Below are positions 57,231 to 64,000 of a DNA stretch of 64,000 nucleotides, piece after piece. The position numbers and the translations under genes are program-made. The first letter of the stretch is position 1; every line of letters begins with the position of its first letter. Below the pieces are notes generated by a model. The model had not been told where the DNA came from, searched no databases, and saw only the letters and a list, made by a program, of their open reading frames with translations. Origin of the DNA: Cristatella mucedo (lineage: Eukaryota > Bryozoa > Phylactolaemata > Cristatellidae); contig WPIO01000039.1 in NCBI GenBank assembly GCA_009760855.2, positions 1,155,001-1,219,000 of the forward strand. The letters run 5' to 3'.

Positions 57231-59273
57231 TTAGAAGTGCTCAAACAAATGTGCAGCAGCGATATTAGTCACAGACTTGGACCAAAAGTAGACTTACCTA
57301 ACTCTATTCATCCGGCTTTTCTTCATATTGCAATCAGGGGCATTTATACTGGAAAAACTCGGCAAGTAAGCTTGTGTATTTTGAATATCACATTTGTGGC
57401 ATTGCAAATCTTCTCAATCACTAGTAGTAGACCCCAGCCTATTTAATCGACTTCAAGACTCCCGTGGCTCAGTTGTAGGAACCCAAAATTTCTTGGTCCA
57501 GCTTATCCGTCTGAAGGAGCTACATTCCGAGATACCACCTGAACTGATCGATCTTCCGTCTCAGCTCTTTTTGAAATGCTTCTAACCAATCCGAGATTCC
57601 TCAGAGATTGAGCCATTTGTTACTATGCTAGTTCCTCGCACCTGGGCATAGTTACTGAATACGTTCCAAACAATTGCAGGCATGAGAAAAGCAGCCTGTC
57701 GTGAAGTTTGTGTAGTTTATTGCAGCAATAAAAGCTACCAACTTCCGTAAAATTATTTCTTGCAATCCTGAACCAGGCATTAATACAAAACATGTCAAAA
57801 CACACGTGAAGCGAGCAAACACTGAACCAGCATGTTATTTCCTAATGATACTAGCAATTCCTGGGCTTTGCAATCTAGGAGAGGGCAGTGAGCTGACCTA
57901 GTAGCCGTCCAGGGCTGTGAAGCACGGCTTCAAATAACTAGTGTGCAACACAAGAACCTGCACTACAACAACGATAGCAGCCGGATGTGTCGCCAGACAA
58001 CTGCAGCCGTTTACTCTTAAGACTGGTACGGTTTTTTGAGAATGCCGAAACCAATAATGTAATAAAATGAATCGTTTACAGTTTGGTGTGCATGCCTGCT
58101 TACTACCGTTGCCCTCAGATCCCGAAGAAGAGATACTCTTCAGTCCGTGGATTTTTAAATCCAGGATTCTCCCTATACAACAAACACATTTAATAAATAC
58201 TTAAATATGAGCGTCTTAGCACAAGTAAATCCGAATTATGCAGTGAGTAGTAAAAACATCGCAGCATCTGCTATCGAGAACATTTGCCTGTTATATGGAA
58301 TTATAGTCAAAGACTGGTTAATAAAGAAGAAGACGCCTGTCTTTTATGTATTTGAAAATCAGAGCATCGATTTTCTAAGTTAGCAAACCCAATTATAAAA
58401 GCATAGTGGAAAATGTACACTAACAGAGTCAGATTTCTACTCTATAAATATCAATTAAGATGAGATCATATGCACAGAATCAAATTAATCCAAACACGTA
58501 ACCAAATAAACCCAAGATCGATCTTCTTGAATTAGAATTAAGTTTCAAAATATCAGTATCATTTTTTACTGTCACCCTTCAGGTAATTAAAGAGTTATTG
58601 AGATGTTCTGCTTATTTTTTTGGTACCTGTATGTCTAGTTTAAAAAGCGGTTGAATGGCTCATTTTGGCATGGTTATTGTTGAATTAGAATTAGTTGGCA
58701 CTGTTCTTACCACCTAGTGTTGAGACACGTAAGCATTCAAATTGCTTCGGATTCTCGGCGGCTAGCGAAAAAGCTCTTTTACTCTTCCTTTCTAATCTAT
58801 TGGTTGCCCATTGTCAGTGCTTATAATTACATTAGTATTTGTCGATGCTGGTCATATAGGGCCTCTGTTAGACATTTTTTACAAGTCCTGCAAAAGCTCG
58901 AGCCTAATTTAGGATTATTCGTAGGCTAGCTTACTTTTGACGGCACTAAACTTTATTTCTATGATAACAAATGTCACAACCCTCTTCCTTATAGCACTAG
59001 CATTAAACGTTTTCTTCGTGGTTCAAAAAATATTAACGGTCAAGAGTTTCTCTTTGGAATCCATTAAGGTATTAAATATGCGATTGTAGTCTCGTGGATA
59101 GCTTAGCCACTGTATCTAACACCTAGGTGCAATCATAGACAGAAATTAATTAACACAACCTCTTATAAAAAGGTCTTTTTAAAGCCAACGCACGCGAGGA
59201 CGATTGGTCCGTTACACGGCCATATTAGGGCTACAAAGTCATTCTAATCACAATAACCATAAGAATCGCTGTA
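57231..59273. repeat. Old LINE remnant plus blocks A (right half) and S, copy 4
   Basis: 57,340-57,600 is a degraded LINE 3' part ('gaaaaactcggcaagtaagc', 'ccccagcctatttaatcgac') matching 41.93-42.2k. 57,600-58,400 is block A right half with the minus-strand LSGDTSGCYRC frame broken by stops. 58,400-59,273 is block S. Confidence 0.5.
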
Positions 59274-59995
59274 ATAATGACATACTTTATAAGGCAGCCT
59301 CGGAGAATTGATCTTTCTCATTCACGCTTTTCGCTTGCTGCCCAGGAATGACGATCGAGTTCTATGTGGTAGCATGCTAGAAAGAAGAAGTAAATAAGTA
59401 TTTGAGGGTGACATGCAGACGGTCAGCATGCAAGTGAGGTCGGTGGCCACAAGCTGTGGCAGCAAGCTTCAGTACATACAGGTCTCATCACTTGGACCCA
59501 CTAAATGCTATGATTAATATATGAGTTTTTACTTTATTTTCAAGCCTGGCCAAGTCAGGAAATTTCGTCACTCAAGTAGTGATTGAGGTCAAGGCTTTAT
59601 AAGCATACAAACTAAATGTAGTTTCTGAAAAAGATTTGAGGTTCAAACGAGTTACAGATAATCAACTGGAGTCTAAGAAGCTTGTGGCACGATGCTTTGA
59701 CTCGTGGTTCAGATGATCTGAGAGGGTGGCTAGAGCAAAAGAATGAAGGCACCTAAACGTGTGACAAAAATTTGAAGTCGATACGCTGCTTGTGAGGATT
59801 CAGTGCTGGTAGTGAGGTGAACAGTGGAATGGTGCTGCAACTACGGCACTCGTGACAAAGAAGCTGACCTGCAGGGTTTAGAAACTGCTGTAAGCCTCTG
59901 ATTGCACAAGCCGGTGCACCAGCAAGCACTGAGCTTCAAATGCCACGACGGAATGACACAATTTCATGGACACAATTAGTTGTCGTATTCCTGAC
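59274..59995 (-). mobile_element. CR1/L2-type LINE, diverged, minus strand (59.3k)
   Basis: 'ataaggcagcctcggagaattg' (tail side), 'gacggtcagcatgcaagtg', 'agaatgaaggcacctaaacgtg', 'agtgctggtagtgagg' and 'cggtgcaccagcaagcactg' follow the minus-strand order of the other copies. It is truncated near 59,995 and many stops interrupt all frames. Confidence 0.7.
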
Positions 59996-59999
59996 TAAT

Positions 60000-60379
60000 A
60001 ATTACCAACTTCAGCAATATTTTATATTTAGTATATTTTTTTATACTTTTGAACATATATTTTATAGTCGACACCTTTATATTTTATATTTAATATTTTT
60101 ACTTTTTTATATTAGGACTTTAAGGTCGCTCTTTACCAGTGGTTTAACTCACATTAAGTGAGCATTCCAAAGGCACGCTTTAAGTCGGGCCGATGGGGTA
60201 ATAACAGGCCCGATAACCACTAGGTTAGAGAAACTCACAGTGATGCATGTGGGGGGAGAGTGCTGAGCGGTTCGCGACAATGCAAGGAATATTAAAGGAG
60301 CCGGTACTTAGTTCACAGTTCATGCCCAACGAGAGGCATCCAAGCTGGCCGTTCAGGCCATGGCTCGTTGGTGGCTCCA
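60000..60379. other. AT-rich tract and short GC-richer joint
   Basis: 60,015-60,125 is simple AT-rich sequence with repeated 'atatttt' units. 60,170-60,379 is GC-richer and unmatched elsewhere in the window; on the minus strand 'taacctagtggttatcgggcctg' looks like a tRNA A-box, but no B box follows. No gene is assigned. Confidence 0.45.
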
Positions 60380-61575
60380 GATGCTTTTCTTTTGTTGATG
60401 CATGGTTCACGATTCTTCGTAGCTAAGGTAGCCACAGGCTTTCGACATCCCGCAGGCGGAAGTGATAAGCGTTTAGATAGCCACAGAAACGTAATTTCCT
60501 TTGAGCTACTGTCAAAAAACAACCAGAATAACTGTAAAAAGGTCCTAGCTGTATCGTTTCCGCATACGGTGCTCGCCACAACTTCGGTTTTCTTAATCAG
60601 TAACACTCACAGTCTTCTGAACGATCGAGGTTGTTCGGTTTCTCTCCCACCCTTGGTTGCCATTTCGCCTGACACTTTCTGGAGGCTAAGCCACTACAAG
60701 GAACTGCCAATTCATCTTCAGGCTAGACTTTCAACTTACAAAAAGAGATAATACCTTACCGACCCTGGCTGCAACATGCATTGACACCTGAGCATTAGAC
60801 TGTCGTTTTTCGTTCAGTAGCCTGAGAGACGTTGTAAATCGCTAAAGATTAAGCGTCAGCTGCTTCCGCATTGCCGATAGTTGCTATTGCCATAGGTGGT
60901 GAAACACACCATGCCAATATTAGCGATCTCCAAACTTGAGGTAGGCTAATAAATTGTATGCTGACATCGTCTATTAATGGCTTCCGGGTGATCAGGCTGC
61001 AGACTGGCCTATTCATAACGACACTAGGCTGCACAAATCTTGCCTCCGAGAGGCTATGGTGACAGCTAATACACGGTCAATGTATTCGCATCATGTTTGA
61101 ATAGTCTCTGCAACTATGCTTAAGTGACCCGCTCAGCACCTAGTTTGTCCATTAATAGCACGTAAGCATAGTTACTGAAAGTGTCACAAAATATTTGCAG
61201 TATTAGAAAAACTGATTTATGTGAAGCCTGTGCAGACGTGATTCAATAAATAAAGTTTTCTCCTTCCTCGAAATTTCTAGCTACAATCCCGTTCAATGCA
61301 TTGTTAAAAACGCACCAAAACTGGGGAAACGAGAAAGGTCTAGCTAAGCGAATACTTTCCTAATGATCCAGCAATGCTCGCATCTAAAAGTTTGGAAGGA
61401 GATGGAGTGGGCTGACCATGTAGCCGTTCAGAGGCTTGTTGCACAGCATGAAGAAGCGAGAATGCAGCACAAGTACCTTGGTTACAGCAACAAGAGCAGA
61501 TGGATGCATCACCAGATGAGTCCTGCCGATTTCTATAAGGAACGGTACAATTCTTTGTGAATACCCAGACCATTA
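60380..61575. repeat. Duplicated block A, copy 5
   Basis: Plus-strand open frame 60,368-60,751 (127 aa) ends with ISPDTFWRLSHYKELPI and ARLSTYKKR plus stop, matching the C-terminal part of the 48.2k frame. The minus-strand frame at 61,370-61,580 reads DSSGDASICSCC and AAFSLLHAVQQASERLHGQP. The two conserved frames converge toward the middle. The block joins straight onto the upstream region of the intact secreted gene. Confidence 0.5.
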
Positions 61576-62277
61576 CACCGTGAGTAGTAAGAAATAAATG
61601 TTCATTCACCATCTTATTATTTGTCAAAGGGGGTTAGAGAAAGCCATCTAAAGAGTGCACCTACCTCCGCCTGTCATGCCTACGTTAGTGATGTCAACTA
61701 GGTAAGATTTCATGGGTTTTAAGGTGTCTGACGAATGTTTAAAGGATTGCTACCTCGCAGCCGTGACGAGAAGCTTTAATTTGACTTTGCGTCTTTAAAC
61801 TGCTTTTAACCGGATCTCTTATTAAAGTTGTTTGCAAGTGCATTCCAGGTCACCACATTTTCTTAGGGTTGCTATCATGCATTAGACCTGGGTAGACACT
61901 ATGGCACATTTCCTTTTCTGAGGTCGGATTAAATTGAATGTTTTCAAATTAAAGCAATGGTATAATAACTTTCCCAAGTCTCATGCGAGCCCTCACAGCA
62001 GTCTTGACATCAAAGAAATTCAATTTAACGACATAATTTGTGATGACATCCCTAAGGATTTTATTAGTACCGCCTATCAATTATTTATACTCAGGCGCTC
62101 GACGGGATGTTTACACGGCAGCAGCGGAATCCGAGATGACGAGCAGCTTTGTCATCGTGAATAAGCACACACATCAAGGTCAGACAGGTATCACTGGCCG
62201 GGGCTGCTGGTGCATAAAGAACCTCGCCCTAATCCGGTGCTCTTTTGCAACCTTAGTTACTGATCGCGAACCGCGAC
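61576..62277. repeat. Upstream region of the intact secreted gene
   Basis: Conserved with 54,480-55,358 and more distantly with four other upstream blocks. Motifs kept across copies near the promoter: 'cggcagcagcggaatccgag', 'gacgagcagctttgtcatc', 'cacatcaaggtcagacagg'. Part of the cis-regulation may lie here, since it is the part conserved with every gene copy. Confidence 0.6.
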
Positions 62278-62284
62278 TATTTAA
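62278..62284 (+). promoter_or_regulatory. TATTTAA box of the intact gene
   Basis: In 'gcgactatttaaggttgaag', 56 bp upstream of the ATG. Transcription would be expected to begin around 62,305-62,312, giving a leader of roughly 25 nt. The box and its spacing are shared by the 10.9k and 55.4k copies. Confidence 0.65.
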
Positions 62285-62333
62285 GGTTGAAGTTGATTGC
62301 CATTTATCGTCACTTGGTAGCAAATCTACGACT

Positions 62334-62747
62334 ATGGCTGCACGAATTAGCTTTCTGCTCGCCGCCGCCATGCTATTCATTGCAGCCGTCTCTGCACAGG
62401 AAGGTTGGGAAGGTGACGGCCACGGCGTCAAGGAACCCTATGAGCCGGTCAAAGGTATTTTCTAAGCGAGTGAGGCTGTGAGAAAGCCTCAGCTGCACAG
62501 CTGCTAGCACCACTTGAACAGAGCGATACCGATGCAAGTAACCTATTTGATGCCTTCAGTTTCAGGGAGTTGCTCATGCTTCGCCAAGGGCAACACGTAC
62601 CGTGCTGTGGACCACTGCAGGAGCTTCCTCCAGTCAACGGCCTTTATATCTCCTACGAAGCTCAACTGCCCATATGGTACTATCTTCAACACCAAGGTGT
62701 GCGTTTGCGACTATCCATACAGGACCAACTGCCCAAAGGGATGTTGA
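62334..62747 (+). CDS. Secreted eight-cysteine peptide precursor, intact copy
   Basis: Two exons: 62,334-62,454 (40 codons plus one base, donor AAAG|gtattt) and 62,566-62,747 (acceptor tttcag), intron 111 bp, phase 1; product 100 aa. Residues 1-21 (MAARISFLLAAAMLFIAAVSA) are a clear signal peptide, with cleavage likely before Gln22. Residues 22-41 are acidic (net about -3) with a conserved Trp. Residues 43-100 form a cationic domain (about +5) with cysteines 43, 45, 58, 75, 86, 88, 96 and 100. The stretch CPYGTIFNTKVCVCDYP resembles the second half of a CBM14/peritrophin-A chitin-binding domain, but the spacing of the first half is different, so chitin binding is only inferred. Signal, acidic linker and cationic Cys-rich domain is also the plan of many antimicrobial peptide precursors. 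The product would be exported. Splice phase and start are supported by the same layout in three paralogues. Confidence 0.85.
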
Positions 62748-64000
62748 TAAGATCACAGGCCACTGTGGTGTGATTCCCCTGTAAGATCAACTGTCATCTT
62801 TATATTTCAAGTTGGCAGTGGTATATCTTGCTTCGGGATACCGGCTTGTCAAACCTATAAAGAAATAAATAAATTAACAAGGTAAAATGTCTTTCTGGAA
62901 TTTACTGGATATAGTTTTCATTTAACGTTGATGTGTCTTTGCCAAAGATCGCAGCTATAACATGAGTGCTTTGCGTGAATCGATTACTCATCAAGATTAT
63001 AGTAAGGCGTAGAATCCGTGATAACAAATCTTTTGTAGGTAATTGAACGATTGCAATCAACAAAATTTGATTCTGATCATCTCCCGTCACCAGCAAGATT
63101 AGTTACAGCTTACCTAAACCATTAGGCCAGATAAATGAAATGCTTTAGTTTTTAAAGACTATTCAGCATTGTAACAAATACGAACAACGTTAAAAGGCAA
63201 TAGTGGCTAATGGAGTCTGAAGGATTCTTCATGGCCAATGAAGCTGATGACATTACTGATAGCGACCATCACGGGCTTTTCACACTTGCAATGCAATATT
63301 TATATAGGGTTAAATTGCAAGCTCTGTGCTGATAATCGATGAGTGCGATTTTGTTTCCCTTGCATTAACCAAGTACAAGTAGAGACTGTCAGAATTCACT
63401 GAATACACCCTTTGTACAAATGTCAGTATTTTTTGACATCCTTAAAGTTTGACCTGACATTGCGAGACCAGTATTAAAGAATTGAAGACCAATCAAATCT
63501 TCGGACTATTCAGCTTCACCTTGCTCAAAAGGATCGGTATACAAGAAGTAATTACTCACTACTCATCTGTAATTGCAGCTTTAGGTCAGCTTGCAAAATT
63601 GGTAGTTGTCCGAATAAATCCTTTACCTAACAACACCGTGAGGCTTCTTTGTCCTTCAATGTTCGACTGTACTATTGAGGCATACAGCTTTCTAGCAGTT
63701 GTAACTCACCTATAGTGGTGCCAATACAGTTGTTTGAAAGCCTGGAATGACTGAAACTCCGTTTCAGTTTTCAAAACGGCGGAAACGGCTTATAAACGTT
63801 TCTTAATGGTATCAGTAAGTTAAGGATTAGTGGGTGAGACATAACGCAGTTACGGAAGGATTTCGCAAGTATAGAATGCATAGCGGAATCTTTTGGGAGA
63901 GCTTCTCCCTTTCCAGTATCTGCCCTTCCTTCCTTCCCTTGAAAAAAGTAAGATTTCCCCCACTCACTGACACATTATTAACCCGACAGGGGCTGATGCT
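62748..64000. repeat. 3' flank of the intact gene and block Y, copy 2
   Basis: 62,748-63,300 matches 55,829-56,390; 63,190-63,990 matches 52,690-53,700. A plus-strand frame at 63,482-63,715 (77 aa, FGLFSFTLLKRIG.., YSSVIAALGQLAK..) lines up in frame with 53,071-53,280 for about 45 residues but is poorly conserved and has no domain, so it is not called as a gene. Confidence 0.55.
62864..62873 (+). promoter_or_regulatory. Poly(A) signal of the intact gene
   Basis: Two overlapping AATAAA hexamers ('aataaataaa') lie about 117 nt after the stop codon. The paralogous 55.4k copy has lost both. Confidence 0.65.

Noticed and set aside
60190-60250. tRNA-like A-box on the minus strand
   Set aside because: No B box at the right distance and no cloverleaf could be drawn.
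63482-63715. 77-aa frame partly aligned in frame with 53,071-53,280
   Set aside because: The similarity can be explained by the DNA duplication; the second copy stops early and the substitutions do not look constrained.
1-64000. CRISPR array, prokaryotic operons, integrated virus
   Set aside because: No regularly spaced short repeats with unique spacers, no ribosome-binding-site organised genes, and no viral structural or replication genes were seen; reverse-transcriptase pieces are of non-LTR LINE type.

Overview
The window is nuclear DNA from an animal. The evidence is a two-exon gene with GT..AG splicing, a TATA-type promoter and a poly(A) signal; many 5'-truncated CR1/L2-type non-LTR retrotransposons ending in ATT repeats; tRNA-derived SINEs; a FLYWCH-type MULE DNA transposon; and a CpG-rich (GGC)n island. 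No bacterial operon, rRNA, CRISPR or phage structure is seen. The phylum is not fixed by the sequence. The half chitin-binding-like cysteine motif and the transposon mix fit an invertebrate (a lophotrochozoan such as a mollusc is one guess).

The main gene content is a small family of secreted, cysteine-rich precursors. Each copy has exon 1 (signal peptide plus short acidic segment), a phase-1 intron of about 111 bp, and exon 2 (eight-cysteine cationic domain ending in a CPxGTxFNxxxCxCDYP-like motif). Only the copy at 62,334-62,747 is fully intact (100 aa). The others are: 55,415 (two nonsense mutations), 36,427 (start lost, exon 2 intact), 34,220 (exon 1 intact, exon 2 strongly diverged), 10,920 (exon 1 only), 5,949 (exon-1 scrap), 20,916 (promoter only) and 28,647 (end of exon 2 only).

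Layout. 1-4,300: a degenerate satellite of 173-bp monomers, into which a MULE (326-2,421) with complex inverted repeats has inserted. 4,384-4,495: a SINE. 5,090-48,000: six mosaic copies of a segmental-duplication core (about 3-5 kb each without later insertions) that carries old LINE fragments and separates the secreted-gene copies. Later LINE insertions (8.3k, 11.6k, 15.6k nested in an older one, 19.9k, 21.5k, 43.9k, 45.9k, 49.5k, 59.3k), a SINE (24.6k) and a GC-rich 0.9-kb insert (23.46-24.38k) interrupt it. 26.77-27.07k: CpG-rich island with (GGC)22. 27.2-28.6k, 42.2-43.9k, 48.2-50.85k, 57.2-59.3k and 60.4-61.6k: five copies of a second duplicated block with conserved short reading frames. 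51-52.6k: largely unique, GC-richer DNA with a SINE. 52.6-64k: two closely related late duplicates, each containing a secreted-gene copy (pseudogene at 55.4k, intact gene at 62.3k).

The genes do not form a pathway. This is a birth-and-death cluster of one secreted peptide family expanding within a repeat-rich segmental duplication. Block borders for the diverged duplications were set by eye and are good to roughly 20-100 bp.
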